A stretch of DNA of 27,797 bases from a virus, in the IMG/VR virus record IMGVR_UViG_3300035698_020630, positions 1 through 27,797 of that record. The stretch is one strand, 5' to 3'. A program made the translations under genes and the position numbers. Position 1 is the stretch's first letter. Each line of letters starts with the position of its first letter. Below the pieces are notes generated by a model. It did not search any database and was not told where the DNA came from. It worked only from the letters and a program-made list of their open reading frames with translations. Below are positions 1 through 8,405 of this stretch, piece after piece.

Positions 1-42
1 GTCATGGATTGGTGGGCATATAAAGCAGATGTGAACATTTAA
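1..42 (+). CDS. C-terminal end of a virion protein, probably major capsid protein (partial)
   Basis: The window opens inside a reading frame that ends with VMDWWAYKADVNI and TAA. Too little is left to assign a family by sequence. It lies directly before connector and nozzle genes, and the other end of the window holds TerL and the portal start. In P22-like phages the gene in this slot is the coat protein, so major capsid protein is the positional guess. It could also be another head protein. Confidence 0.4.
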   Translation, partial: VMDWWAYKADVNI

Positions 43-51
43 AAAAAAGAT

Positions 52-70
52 GGGGGGATTTATTCCCCCC
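52..70 (-). terminator. G6/C6 hairpin after the first gene, with A-run on its left
   Basis: Six G, a seven-base loop ATTTATT, and six C form a perfect stem just after the stop codon at 40-42. On the plus strand no U-run follows. On the minus strand the hairpin is followed by a run of eight T (complement of 41-48), which is the classical intrinsic terminator layout. It may still slow or protect plus-strand transcripts after the abundant coat message. Confidence 0.5.
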
Positions 71-89
71 GTCATGTATAAAGGAGCCT

Positions 90-482
90 ATGAGCGTATC
101 AATTAAATCAGGTGAATACCTAACGAGACCGACTAACAAGAAGTTATCGGATTCAGAAAAAAAAGAAGCAGCTAAAAAGATAGCAGCAGCTAAAGAAAAA
201 GACTCAGTAATAGTCTCAGGTGTATTTAAAAATATAGAGAGTCCTGGTAGCTCCGTTCAATTTTGGTTTAAAAAATATGAAGAGCCACCGATTTACTATG
301 AATTTCTTGATGGACAACGTTATGAAATCCCTAGAATGGTAGCAGAACACTTAAATACAGGAACGAGACAAAAAACACATGAATATCCTCAAGCTGTGTG
401 GGAAGGGAAGCAGGTTCCTATTATTACCCCTACAGGAAAAACAAAGGATCGGTTTTTGTTCGTGGAAGCAGCAGGAATTTAA
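90..482 (+). CDS. Conserved phage protein, likely virion-associated
   Basis: A 130-residue protein with an AAGGAG ribosome site 3-4 bases before the ATG. Residues 20-38 are a charged helix rich in Lys and Ala (KKEAAKKIAAAKEKD). The rest looks like a beta-rich domain (VSGVFKNIESPGSSVQFWF, then YEFLDGQRYEIPRMVAEHLN). It lies between the presumed coat gene and the connector, four bases before the next start. From memory, proteins with the YEFLDGQRYEIP-type stretch follow coat genes in other short-tailed phages, but I cannot name a role. Head decoration or head completion would fit the position. Confidence 0.6.
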   Translation: MSVSIKSGEYLTRPTNKKLSDSEKKEAAKKIAAAKEKDSVIVSGVFKNIESPGSSVQFWFKKYEEPPIYYEFLDGQRYEIPRMVAEHLNTGTRQKTHEYPQAVWEGKQVPIITPTGKTKDRFLFVEAAGI

Positions 483-485
483 AAG

Positions 486-1505
486 ATGAGCACATTAATC
501 GCACCGCAACTCTCTAATATTATGGATCGGACGAGGCGTTATTGTGCCTCTCCAAGCATCCAGCAACTTACTGATCAAGAGGTTATCGATGCGATTAATA
601 CCTTTTATCTCTGGGATATGCCCTCTCACCTGAAGCTTTTAAGCTTAGAATTCACGAGAACAGTTTTCACGGAGCCCAATGTTGATGTCTATGATTTTGA
701 CACGACAAAGTACTACGACATCCAGCCCCCGGTTTATTTCTCAGGATACGAAGGACAATACATCCAGTCTAAGAGTTCTTTTTATGGTGTCTGGCCTAAG
801 CTAAAGCAGAAGCAAAACCTGGCTACTGGAGACGGTGCATTAACCAGCTTTACATTTACCATTCCTGCAACTCCTGTACTTAGGTCTATGAGCGACAATA
901 CCTCTATCGATCAAGAATACGAGGTGATTATCACATCACAAGACTCAAGCGGCAACTCAATGACTCTTGTAGATATTCCGGACACAGCAACCACAGGGAA
1001 CATTTACTATGATGTGGCTGGAACTCTAACACAAAGTGTAGGATCCACCATTAACTACATTACGGGAGTAGTAACAGTCATCTTTCCTTCTGCTCCAGGA
1101 AATGCCATACCAATTGTAGTACAATCCACTCCTTATGTGGCATCTAGACCCCAAACCGTATGGTTATTTCAGAATAAACTTACTCTTAGACCTGTTCCAG
1201 ACGACGTTTATGAGATGATTATGACTGTGATTATAAGACCTACTGAACTTCTACAAGCAACCGACCAGCCGATTATACAAGAATGGTGGACGCTTCTAGC
1301 AATGGGAGCAGCGAGAGTAATTCTACAAGAAAGACTAGATAGAGATCAGATATCCATTTTAGAACCGTTCTTCCAAGAGCAAAAAGCCTTGGTAGAATAT
1401 AGAACGCTAACCCAATTGGGAAATCAGCGAACCCAGACATTATTTACAGGCCCCCAAGGTAACCAGTTTGGGCTTTACAATGCACTCCAAGGAGGAGCCT
1501 CATGA
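486..1505 (+). CDS. Head-tail connector (P22 gp4 / T7 gp11-like adaptor), with an inserted beta domain
   Basis: A 339-residue protein. The N-terminal part (1-110) and C-terminal part (215-339) resemble adaptor proteins that ring the portal. Both are helical, with QLTDQEVIDAINTFYLW near the start and EWWTLLAMGAARVILQERLD near residue 265. Between them (about 112-215) is a Thr/Ser/Ile-rich beta segment, longer than in the usual adaptor of about 160-200 residues, so I infer an inserted Ig-like or fibre-docking domain. Gene order (coat, connector, nozzle) supports the assignment, which otherwise rests on weak motif similarity. The stop overlaps the next start (ATGA). Confidence 0.55.
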   Translation: MSTLIAPQLSNIMDRTRRYCASPSIQQLTDQEVIDAINTFYLWDMPSHLKLLSLEFTRTVFTEPNVDVYDFDTTKYYDIQPPVYFSGYEGQYIQSKSSFYGVWPKLKQKQNLATGDGALTSFTFTIPATPVLRSMSDNTSIDQEYEVIITSQDSSGNSMTLVDIPDTATTGNIYYDVAGTLTQSVGSTINYITGVVTVIFPSAPGNAIPIVVQSTPYVASRPQTVWLFQNKLTLRPVPDDVYEMIMTVIIRPTELLQATDQPIIQEWWTLLAMGAARVILQERLDRDQISILEPFFQEQKALVEYRTLTQLGNQRTQTLFTGPQGNQFGLYNALQGGAS

Positions 1506-1663
1506 GTGAGTGTACCTATTGCAAAATAGAATTCAAAAAGAATTCAAAATGTAGGCAGTGCTCTCCTTTATGTAGAATCTTAGGAAATGTAGAAGAAAAA
1601 TATGGTATCACGAGAGGATATCTATATAATATAAAATCCAGGAAAGCATGGGCGCATATCTAA
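1502..1663 (+). CDS. Small zinc-ribbon-like protein (53 aa)
   Basis: Starts in an ATGA overlap with the connector gene, with a strong AAGGAGGAG ribosome site at 1489-1497, so translational coupling is likely. The N-terminus carries C4-x2-C7 and C17-x2-C20 pairs (CTYC and CRQC) plus C24, a plausible four-cysteine zinc site. The C-terminal half (GNVEEKYGITRGYLYNIKSRK) resembles a short helix-turn-helix or basic nucleic-acid-binding segment. Function unknown. A small regulator or nuclease fragment inside a virion operon is unusual, and an eroded HNH-type reading frame is an alternative. Confidence 0.6.
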   Translation: MSECTYCKIEFKKNSKCRQCSPLCRILGNVEEKYGITRGYLYNIKSRKAWAHI

Positions 1664-1682
1664 AACAAGGGAAATTAAAATA

Positions 1683-2261
1683 ATGAGTTTATACACAAAT
1701 GACATACCCCAGCCCAATGACAGGCCTTCCGATTCCCAAGGAGAAATGCTTTCTAACTTCCAAGCTCTCAAAGTGTTCATGGATAGAAATCATGTTGCTA
1801 TTGTTGATCCCACAACTAATGTTGGAGAAGGAAAGCACAAATTCCTTCAGATGCCAGAACAAAACCCCTCGCCTTCTACACTCGATAATGAAGGGGCACT
1901 TTATACAAAAGAAAAAAGCAGCAGAGCCACTCTATACTGGAGACCTCAAAGTGATGGGACAGAAGTACAACTTACGAACTTAAACCCTTCAATAGGAGCA
2001 AATGGATATACCTTTTTGCCTGGAGGAATGCTTCTTCAATGGGGAAGGGTAGGTTTTTCTGGCTCTTCGGTTACTGTATCCTTTCCCACAGCGTTTACTG
2101 CCATATATAGCGTCACAACTAATCTTATAAATACCAATAATAACCATGCTGGAAGAACCTTTAATACAGGAACTTTGAGTAATGGCAGTTTTTCTTTTTA
2201 TGTGAGTAACTCGTTTCCTCAAGCCCAATTAAGTTGGATGGCAGTAGGGACTAAAGTCTAA
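1683..2261 (+). CDS. Tail fibre-like protein with C-terminal receptor-binding-type domain
   Basis: 192 residues, ribosome site AAGGGA before ATG. Residues 1-95 are an N-terminal part with the pattern NDIPQPNDRPSDSQGEML. Residues about 107-192 (GYTFLPGGMLLQWGRVGFSG, VSFPTAF, a final LSWMAVGTKV) match what I know of gp53-like C-terminal domains of phage fibres: small trimeric beta domains ending in an aromatic strand with an IG- or VG-type terminus. The stop overlaps the start of the nozzle gene (TAATG). Likely a short fibre or appendage attached at the tail. Host receptor unknown. Confidence 0.65.
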   Translation: MSLYTNDIPQPNDRPSDSQGEMLSNFQALKVFMDRNHVAIVDPTTNVGEGKHKFLQMPEQNPSPSTLDNEGALYTKEKSSRATLYWRPQSDGTEVQLTNLNPSIGANGYTFLPGGMLLQWGRVGFSGSSVTVSFPTAFTAIYSVTTNLINTNNNHAGRTFNTGTLSNGSFSFYVSNSFPQAQLSWMAVGTKV

Positions 2262-4438
2262 TGTCAGTTAACCGCTTTTTAATTGCACCATACTCCGTCG
2301 GTCTTGAGAGAGACATGGCTTCATGGCTTATTCCAGAGGATGCTTTTAGCTCCTTGGAAGATGCATTTATCTTCAGAGGAAGGATAAAAAAGCGATTCGG
2401 CTTTAGAATGATGGGTAATACCACGGTCGATAATCCACAGCTTAACTCTAGGCTAAGAATAAATCTAGGAACGACAGGTGGAGCTGGATCACTATCTGGA
2501 ACGGTGCCAGGAACGATATTTAAAATAGGTCAGATGTTTTCAGTAGGTGACAGCATCTTCACAGTTAACGCCACAGGAACACCAGCTGCGACTCTGGCAG
2601 TAGGAACAGGAACAGCTACATTTGATACCACTACGGGCGCTTATGCGATTACTGCTTCAGAGCTTACGACAGCAGTCTACTTTTATCCTTCCGATCCTGT
2701 GATGGGCCTAAGAACTAGAGAAAATAACTCTATCAACGAAGAAACAGTCATTGCCTTTGATACTCAATTTGCTTATGAGAGATCTGGCGGAGCCTGGACA
2801 CGTCTCGGAACGGGGGCTGTAAATACATGGACAGGAACAAACAGTGATTTCTTTTGGACTGCTAACTATCAAGGAAGCGTCAGTTCCTTAACTAACATGT
2901 ATGTCTCTAACTTTAATTTCAGTATAGGAGGAGCGACAGCTGATAATATACGATATTTACCTTCCACAGGATCTACTTTTGTGGCTTTACGCCCTCAGCT
3001 TAATGTTGGAGCCACTAGATACTTGGAAACTGGGAGGATAGTCCTCTCGTTCAAGGATAGACTGATAGTATTCAATACGATCGAAAGCAATACGGGAGTA
3101 TTCTCTCAATATAATAACCGTTGCAGATTTTCACAGAACGGCGACCCTTCAAGTGCTACAGTTTCTTGGCTTGACGATACACCTGGCAGAGGAGGATTCA
3201 TTGATGCGTATACTAAACAAGCAATTGTCAGCGCAGAGTTTATCAAAGACAGGCTTATTGTCTATTTCGAAAGATCTACCTGGGAGCTTGTTTATACAGC
3301 TAACCAGATCTTGCCTTTCAGATGGCAGAAAATTAACACAGAGCTTGGAGCAGAATCTACCTTCTCCAAAGTTCCATTTGATAAAGCTATCCTATCAGTA
3401 GGAAATAGAGGTATACAGGCATGTTCTGGTGTAGATGTAGAGCGGATTGACAACAAAATCCCAGACGAAGTCTTCTCTATCCATAACGGCAATGACGGTC
3501 CAAAAAGAGTCTACGGAGTAAGGGACTATTATACAGAAAACGTCTACTGGACTTATCCAGATTTCATAAGTAACCCCACTTTCCCAAATAGACTTTTCGT
3601 ATATAATTATAACAACAATACTTGGGCAAAGATTAAAGATACCTTCACTTGTTTCGGATACTTTCAACCGACTGATGATACCCAATGGCAGACGCTAGGA
3701 TATAGCACATGGGCCTCTTGGAATGATCCCTGGAATTCATCTTTCTTACAGTCTGGTTTTGAAACCATTGTTGCAGGAAACCAGCAAGGATATACTGTTC
3801 TATTAGACCGTGACAAAAGCTCTAACGATGAATTCTACCAAATTACCGATGTATCAGCTAACCTTCTAACGGTAATCAATCATAACTTTGAAGTCGGAGA
3901 TTATTTCCAATTTAAGCACGCGAACGGTCTGGATGTTGAGGATATCATTACAAGAATCGAAGTGGTTACAGATGCTGATACGGTACAAATAAGTGTAACA
4001 CCTGTTGGAACCTACACTGGAGGAGCAACCCTCAAACGAGTAAGTAATATTAACATATTAACTAAGCGATACAACCCTTTCATTAAGGAGGGAATTGGTT
4101 TTAATCTTCCTTATGTAGATTTCTTCGTGGACAAAACATCGGTAGGGGAGTTCTCCATTGATATGTTTACAAATGAAAGCGATATATCAATTAGAAACAG
4201 CCCAAATGCCATCCCTGGAACTGACGTACTGACTACAGCACCTATACTTCTAAAGACGAATGAAGCCTATCAGGATAGATTATGGCATCGTTTTTATACC
4301 TACATGACGGCTTTTAACATTCAATTTCGCTATTACCTAAGCGATGCGCAGATCAGAGATGAATCAATAGCTTTTTCGAATATAACAATCCACGCCATTA
4401 TACTGAACGCAACACCAGCAGAGAAGGTGGTATCATGA
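2261..4438 (+). CDS. Tail nozzle / tail tubular protein B-like (P22 gp10 / T7 gp12 type)
   Basis: 725 residues, close to the usual length of nozzle proteins of short-tailed phages. The N-terminus (RFLIAPYSVGLERDMASWLIPEDAFSSLEDAFIFRGRIKKRFG) describes the typical opening where a list of surface positions is followed by a basic turn. The middle (about 255-430) has the propeller-like strand pattern: IVLSFKDRLIVFNT, CRFSQNGDPSS, VSAEFIKDRLIVYFERSTWEL, and VYGVRDYYTENVYWTYP. It is followed by the nozzle-type FVYNYNNNTWAKIKDTFTCFG segment. It would form the end of the short tail below the connector. It overlaps its neighbours on both sides, in line with an assembly operon. Confidence 0.7.
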   Translation: MSVNRFLIAPYSVGLERDMASWLIPEDAFSSLEDAFIFRGRIKKRFGFRMMGNTTVDNPQLNSRLRINLGTTGGAGSLSGTVPGTIFKIGQMFSVGDSIFTVNATGTPAATLAVGTGTATFDTTTGAYAITASELTTAVYFYPSDPVMGLRTRENNSINEETVIAFDTQFAYERSGGAWTRLGTGAVNTWTGTNSDFFWTANYQGSVSSLTNMYVSNFNFSIGGATADNIRYLPSTGSTFVALRPQLNVGATRYLETGRIVLSFKDRLIVFNTIESNTGVFSQYNNRCRFSQNGDPSSATVSWLDDTPGRGGFIDAYTKQAIVSAEFIKDRLIVYFERSTWELVYTANQILPFRWQKINTELGAESTFSKVPFDKAILSVGNRGIQACSGVDVERIDNKIPDEVFSIHNGNDGPKRVYGVRDYYTENVYWTYPDFISNPTFPNRLFVYNYNNNTWAKIKDTFTCFGYFQPTDDTQWQTLGYSTWASWNDPWNSSFLQSGFETIVAGNQQGYTVLLDRDKSSNDEFYQITDVSANLLTVINHNFEVGDYFQFKHANGLDVEDIITRIEVVTDADTVQISVTPVGTYTGGATLKRVSNINILTKRYNPFIKEGIGFNLPYVDFFVDKTSVGEFSIDMFTNESDISIRNSPNAIPGTDVLTTAPILLKTNEAYQDRLWHRFYTYMTAFNIQFRYYLSDAQIRDESIAFSNITIHAIILNATPAEKVVS

Positions 4439-4986
4439 CATTTAACTCAGGAGATGTGGGAAGTTACTTACCGACTACTGAGATTTTCGAAGCTGATGAT
4501 GTAGGAGAACTAAATAAACATCTTTCATCAGTAGTCAATGATATGTCTCTTGTGATCAACCAAAAAGACTCAGGAATCTATGATACAGATACACCAACAG
4601 CTGGGGCTCCGGTTAAAGCTGTAAATTTCGTGAACGGTCAGAGCTGGTTTCCTAACGCTACTCCTCCTTCAGGGCAGCCCACAGGAATAAGAAGACAAGT
4701 ATTCCGTAAGGTAGTCAACTTCGGTGCGCTTCCTAATACAGGGACGAAGTCTGTTGCTCATAATATAGTCACAAATCAAAACTTTTCATTCACACGGTTC
4801 TATGGAGTAGCTACCGAACCAGGAGCTTCAACTGTTAACACAGTGATACCAATCCCTCATGCCTCCACAATCTTAGCCCAAAATGTTGTTTTACAATTAT
4901 CAGCCACGCACGTAATTATAACTACAGGGGTTAATAGGACGGCATTTACAAAAACGTATGTTGTATTAGAATGGATTGTGAATTAA
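4435..4986 (+). CDS. Tail-associated protein with beta-rich C-terminal domain
   Basis: 183 residues, start overlapping the nozzle stop (ATGA). The N-terminal half (TTEIFEADDVGELNKHLSSVVND) looks helical. The C-terminal half from about residue 88 begins RKVVNFGALPNTGTKSVAHN and ends TYVVLEWIVN. This strand pattern is shared by many phage fibre and appendage proteins. Its slot after the nozzle corresponds to P22 gp26 (tail needle), but the sequence lacks the long coiled coil of a needle. I therefore call it a tail-end or fibre-like protein, not a needle. Confidence 0.5.
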   Translation: MTFNSGDVGSYLPTTEIFEADDVGELNKHLSSVVNDMSLVINQKDSGIYDTDTPTAGAPVKAVNFVNGQSWFPNATPPSGQPTGIRRQVFRKVVNFGALPNTGTKSVAHNIVTNQNFSFTRFYGVATEPGASTVNTVIPIPHASTILAQNVVLQLSATHVIITTGVNRTAFTKTYVVLEWIVN

Positions 4987-5011
4987 ACTAAAGTTTAAAA
5001 TAGGAGGCATT

Positions 5012-5182
5012 ATGCCTAGTCTTTCAGATATGATCTTCGGCTCTAAGCCAAAAACAAAACAAGTACCTACTATTAATCCTCAGCAACAGGATTTACAATC
5101 AGAATTGTTAAAGATGTTAGGGCCTTTACTTGGACAAGGGGGAGGATTCCTTAGCGGCCTATTTGATCAGAGTCCAGAATGA
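5012..5182 (+). CDS. N-terminal part of a split conserved virion protein (ends at in-frame TGA)
   Basis: 56 codons with an AGGAGG ribosome site before ATG. The sequence MPSLSDMIFGSKPKTKQ followed by a Gln-rich and Gly/Leu-rich stretch matches, from memory, the N-terminus of a single-piece phage protein of roughly 200 residues in which FGSKPKTK is typical. The frame stops at TGA 5180-5182, and the next three bases are an in-frame ATG. Together with 5183-5614 it makes one continuous frame of 200 sense codons. It may be read through, reinitiated, or broken by mutation or sequencing error. Confidence 0.6.
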   Translation: MPSLSDMIFGSKPKTKQVPTINPQQQDLQSELLKMLGPLLGQGGGFLSGLFDQSPE

Positions 5183-5614
5183 ATGGAGAAATTCGCAGCT
5201 CCCTACAGAAGACAATTTGAAGAGCAAACGATTCCTGGAATTGCAGAAAGGTTTAGCGAGGGAGATGCTCAGAGAAGTTCGGCCTTTGGTCAACAACTTG
5301 GTGCAGCAGGTGCAGGGCTGGAAGAAAATCTAGCCTCACTTCAAGGCCAGCTCTCTACCCAGGGTCTTAGCGCTTTAATGGGACTGCTCGGTCAAGGTCT
5401 AACACCAACTCAAAACACCACGTATCAGCCTGGAGGCGGAGGTTTTTTACAGCCATTCTTAGGAGGACTTGGAGGAGCATTACCCGGTCTTTTCTCTGGA
5501 AATCCTCTAGCAGCTTTATCAGGTCAATCAAGAGGAGCAAGCGCTGCTTCAATGCCAGGCGGAGGCGCCTCAAGTCAATATGGATTATCTAACTTCATGC
5601 AGGGAGGTTTCTGA
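5183..5614 (+). CDS. C-terminal part of the split conserved virion protein
   Basis: 143 residues in the same frame as 5012-5182, beginning at the ATG that directly follows its TGA. The first residues (MEKFAAPYRRQFEEQTIPGI) are, in remembered relatives, internal to one protein (fEAPyRRQFEEeiiPGIAERF). The segment SSAFGQQLGAAGAGLEENLA is the family's other marker. A Gly/Ala/Pro-rich tail follows. No good ribosome site precedes this ATG, so translation probably depends on the upstream part. It lies in the slot of P22 gp14/gp7 between tail and ejection genes. The stop overlaps the next start (TGATG). Confidence 0.6.
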   Translation: MEKFAAPYRRQFEEQTIPGIAERFSEGDAQRSSAFGQQLGAAGAGLEENLASLQGQLSTQGLSALMGLLGQGLTPTQNTTYQPGGGGFLQPFLGGLGGALPGLFSGNPLAALSGQSRGASAASMPGGGASSQYGLSNFMQGGF

Positions 5615-6909
5615 TGAGTTTCATAGTACTACCACGAGAAGAAAACATCGGTGAGACATTCGGAAAAGGTCTCTCTCAAGGACTTTTAGCCCAGCAACAA
5701 AGACAGCAGTCATTATCCGATAGAATGGGGATGCTAGGTGCGGAACAAGGATATCTTTCGCAAAGAGAGATGGCTTTGGGAAAACAAAAAGCTGAAAGTA
5801 GTCTCGCAGAAAAACTCCTTGCCTCTCAACAAAAGCTAGAAGAAAAAGGAAAAAGAGAGGAAGCTTTTACTCAATTGGGACTAGATCCAGCCTTAGCTTC
5901 TTTAGATCCTAGGATAGGAGCCGAATATGTCAAAGAAAAAATGTTTGGCCAATTCTTCGGCGAGGGAGGCGGTTTAGGCGGAGTATCTGCCCCCCAATCA
6001 GGTTTAGGCGGCGTGATGTCAGAAGGGCCAGCCCCCCAAAGACAGGCAACAGAAGAAGTTTCAGCAATAGAAAGTGGTCCTGGATTTAGTGAAAGATCTA
6101 CTGAAGAGGTTTCAGAATCAATTCAACAGCCAAGAAACCGAATCGAATCAATGACAGATTCTCAATTAAACCAGTTGGTTTCTCATCCCCGTGTAGGGAA
6201 AAGTGCAGAAGCAGAAATAAAAAGAAGAAGTGAAGTCAAAAAAGAAGAAAATATCCAAAAAAGAGCAACGCGGGCGGAAAAGATTGGATTTCATAAAGAA
6301 ACTTTAAAATTCGATGAAGAATTAGAGTCTCAGGGTAAAATTGGAAAAAAGCAATTGCAAACGACAGCATCCATTAGAAAAGCAATAGAATCAGGAAGCA
6401 TTCGCCCTACTAGTATGGCAAACATCTTCAGAAAATTTGGTCCGGTAGGTGAGGGTATAGCGGAAGCTTTTTTAAATAAAGATGAAGCTGCTCTGAATGC
6501 TTCAATTCCTCAGTTGTTAGAGGGATGGAAGCAAGTTTTTGGCGTGAGACTTACAGATGCAGATTTGAAATTATTAGAGGCTAAATTACCTTCGATTGGA
6601 AAAACTCAGGAAGCTAATGATGCCGTATTGGATGTTGTAGATAAATATGCAGAAGATGCTGTTAAAAGAGCTACAATCGGCAGTGAAATAAAGAAAGAAA
6701 ACCAAGAGCTGAGACCGTTAGGATACGCAAGATTAGTAGAGGAAAGATTTGAGGAAGGAAACACAAGCCTTGATAAAGAACTTAAAAAATCAGAATTACC
6801 GATAGTTAAAGGTTCCACATATTTGTTACGACAAGATGGAGAAATAATTTCTGTTCCTAATGAAAGGGTTAATGAAGCGAGAAAATCAGGTTATGAGGTT
6901 CTAAAATGA
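5614..6909 (+). CDS. Coiled-coil virion protein, probable DNA-ejection protein
   Basis: 431 residues, coupled by TGATG overlap. Residues 15-95 are Gln/Glu/Lys-rich helix (GLLAQQQRQQSLSDRMG and following) that should form a coiled coil. Residues 110-170 are Gly/Pro/Ser-rich and low complexity. The remainder is helical with a domain (about 245-345) ending near LEAKLPSIGKTQEANDAVL. This type of domain is seen in large internal proteins of podoviruses. No enzyme motif is visible. The position, before the last gene of the assembly block, matches P22 gp20. Family assignment is by context only. Confidence 0.5.
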   Translation: MSFIVLPREENIGETFGKGLSQGLLAQQQRQQSLSDRMGMLGAEQGYLSQREMALGKQKAESSLAEKLLASQQKLEEKGKREEAFTQLGLDPALASLDPRIGAEYVKEKMFGQFFGEGGGLGGVSAPQSGLGGVMSEGPAPQRQATEEVSAIESGPGFSERSTEEVSESIQQPRNRIESMTDSQLNQLVSHPRVGKSAEAEIKRRSEVKKEENIQKRATRAEKIGFHKETLKFDEELESQGKIGKKQLQTTASIRKAIESGSIRPTSMANIFRKFGPVGEGIAEAFLNKDEAALNASIPQLLEGWKQVFGVRLTDADLKLLEAKLPSIGKTQEANDAVLDVVDKYAEDAVKRATIGSEIKKENQELRPLGYARLVEERFEEGNTSLDKELKKSELPIVKGSTYLLRQDGEIISVPNERVNEARKSGYEVLK

Positions 6910-8240
6910 GCTTTGATCCTTTTGGAACGGTTTATAGGAAAGAGACGGAACTAGAAACAGAAGAAGAATTTCAAGATCCATTTGGAACGGTGGTCAAAAA
7001 AAAAGAAACAACTGAAGAGGAAGAAGTACCCGTTCAATCAGAGGCAATAGAAGAAGGAAGAGATCCTAGATATATAGGAAGAGTAGCAAAAGGATTAGCA
7101 AAGTCCCCAGGATTTTTTGGAGATGTTTTATCTTTATTTGGAATTGAACAACCAGAGGTTTTGCCTGGTCAACAAGCTATGAGACAAAGAGAAGCTGAAG
7201 CATCCCCTGAAGATCTTATATGGATGACCGATGATGATGTCTTACCTCAATACTCCCCATTAGCAACTTCTAAACAATTAGGTGATTTTGGTGAAGAGCT
7301 TGGCTTGCCAAAAGGAGATCCTGAAACCTTCGGAGAAAAGGCAGCAGAATACGGAAGTGAATTTTTAGGAACTGGGTTATTGACAGGGGGATTTGGAAAA
7401 GGGGCTACGGCTTTTAAAACAGCTATCAAACCATTCGTGAGTTCTTTTATTCCAGGAGCAGCTCTTGCAGGAGCTGAAATGCTAGAATTACCTAATTGGG
7501 CCCAAGCCTTAGCAACAATTGGCGCATCTTTAGCTACACACAGGGCTACAGGTAAATCTTTAAATCAAATGACCAATGATACGTTTAAAAAAGCCAAATC
7601 TCTACTCCCTGAAACTGCCAAGGTTAGTTCTAAAGACATTGAAGGAAAGTTAGCTCCAATAAAAAAGGAACTTTTGAAAGGAGGGTTGGCCCCTTCTGAA
7701 AAAGCCGTTTTAAATGCAATTGAACAGGTTGAAGGAAAAATAGTAAGTGGTCAAATCCCCGTAGATAATCTAACCGCATTAAAAAGAAGCTTTAACGAAA
7801 ATATTCGATCAATAGAAGTAGCTAAACAACCACGAGCAAAGACACTCATAAAATCAATAAATAAAAGTTTAGATAATTCAATAGAGAACTATGGAAAAAC
7901 ACAAAACCCAGAATTCCTAAAACTTTATAGAGAAGCGAATAGCGCGTATAAAGGCTTGAACGAAAGCAAAGCCATAGAGAATTTCCTTAAAAATAAGATC
8001 GGTCCTTTAGCTCATGTGGGAGCAGCATTGAGTTTATTAACAATCCCTAATATAGGAAGCGCAGCCTTAGTGGGTGCTAGTGCAAAAGGAGCAGAAACAT
8101 TATTTTCATTGAGGAACAAAGGATTACGACAACTATATGGAAATGTGCTAAAGCAAGCGTCAAAAGAAAATGTTGGAGCAACTAAAAAGGCAGTAGAAAA
8201 GTTTAATAGAGAATTAGAAAAAGCAAATGAAAGCGAATAA
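6906..8240 (+). CDS. Probable DNA-ejection / internal virion protein
   Basis: 444 residues, four-base overlap with the previous gene. The first 35 residues hold two copies of DPFGTV (residues 4-9 and 24-29) followed by acidic stretches, possibly a short recognition tag for packaging into the head. Hydrophobic Gly/Ala-rich segments lie at about 150-205 and 365-395 (for example FIPGAALAGAEML and HVGAALSLLTIPNIGSAALV), as expected for ejection proteins that cross or line a membrane channel. The middle is helical. It is the last plus-strand gene before a strand switch, in the slot of P22 gp16. Confidence 0.55.
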   Translation: MSFDPFGTVYRKETELETEEEFQDPFGTVVKKKETTEEEEVPVQSEAIEEGRDPRYIGRVAKGLAKSPGFFGDVLSLFGIEQPEVLPGQQAMRQREAEASPEDLIWMTDDDVLPQYSPLATSKQLGDFGEELGLPKGDPETFGEKAAEYGSEFLGTGLLTGGFGKGATAFKTAIKPFVSSFIPGAALAGAEMLELPNWAQALATIGASLATHRATGKSLNQMTNDTFKKAKSLLPETAKVSSKDIEGKLAPIKKELLKGGLAPSEKAVLNAIEQVEGKIVSGQIPVDNLTALKRSFNENIRSIEVAKQPRAKTLIKSINKSLDNSIENYGKTQNPEFLKLYREANSAYKGLNESKAIENFLKNKIGPLAHVGAALSLLTIPNIGSAALVGASAKGAETLFSLRNKGLRQLYGNVLKQASKENVGATKKAVEKFNRELEKANESE

Positions 8241-8246
8241 CTGTAT

Positions 8247-8345
8247 TTAAGGCCCACAACCTCCTGTGGGAAAATCGTCTTCGGCTTTTGTTACAATCCA
8301 GTGACTATAGGCCAAAACTAATCCAAAAAATATTAAAAAAGCCAC
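8247..8345 (-). CDS. Tiny membrane peptide (32 aa), GTG start
   Basis: On the minus strand, GTG at 8345 is preceded by AAGGAGG (complement of 8351-8357) with five bases of spacing, and by a good promoter at 8372-8400. The product begins MAFLIFFGLVLAYSHWIV, a single membrane helix, then TKAEDDFPTGGCGP. The signals before it are stronger than for most genes here, which is why I accept so short a gene. Function unknown. Candidates are a holin-like or exclusion peptide, or a toxin-like peptide paired with the regulator upstream. Confidence 0.6.
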   Translation of the reverse strand: MAFLIFFGLVLAYSHWIVTKAEDDFPTGGCGP

Positions 8346-8371
8346 AACACCCTCCTTACGGTTAACGAACT

Positions 8372-8400
8372 ATTATACCACAACAAACAATAACAAACAA
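8372..8400 (-). promoter_or_regulatory. Sigma-70-type promoter for the 32-aa peptide, spacer shared with the 21.5 kb promoter
   Basis: On the minus strand, TTGTTT (complement of 8395-8400), a 17-base spacer, then a perfect TATAAT (complement of 8372-8377). The spacer starts with GTTATTGTTTGTTGTG (complement of 8379-8394), identical to the spacer of the promoter at 21500-21528. Confidence 0.65.
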
Positions 8401-8405
8401 GAAGA

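Noticed and set aside
5180-5182. TGA as a sense codon (changed genetic code)
   Set aside because: TGA ends several intact genes (for example at 1503-1505, 4436-4438, 5612-5614 and 6907-6909), so reassignment of TGA across the genome is not supported.
5130-5333. 67-codon plus-strand frame across the split gene in another phase
   Set aside because: Considered as a frameshift product bypassing TGA 5180. The familiar sequence continues in the original frame on both sides of the TGA, so no frame change is needed.
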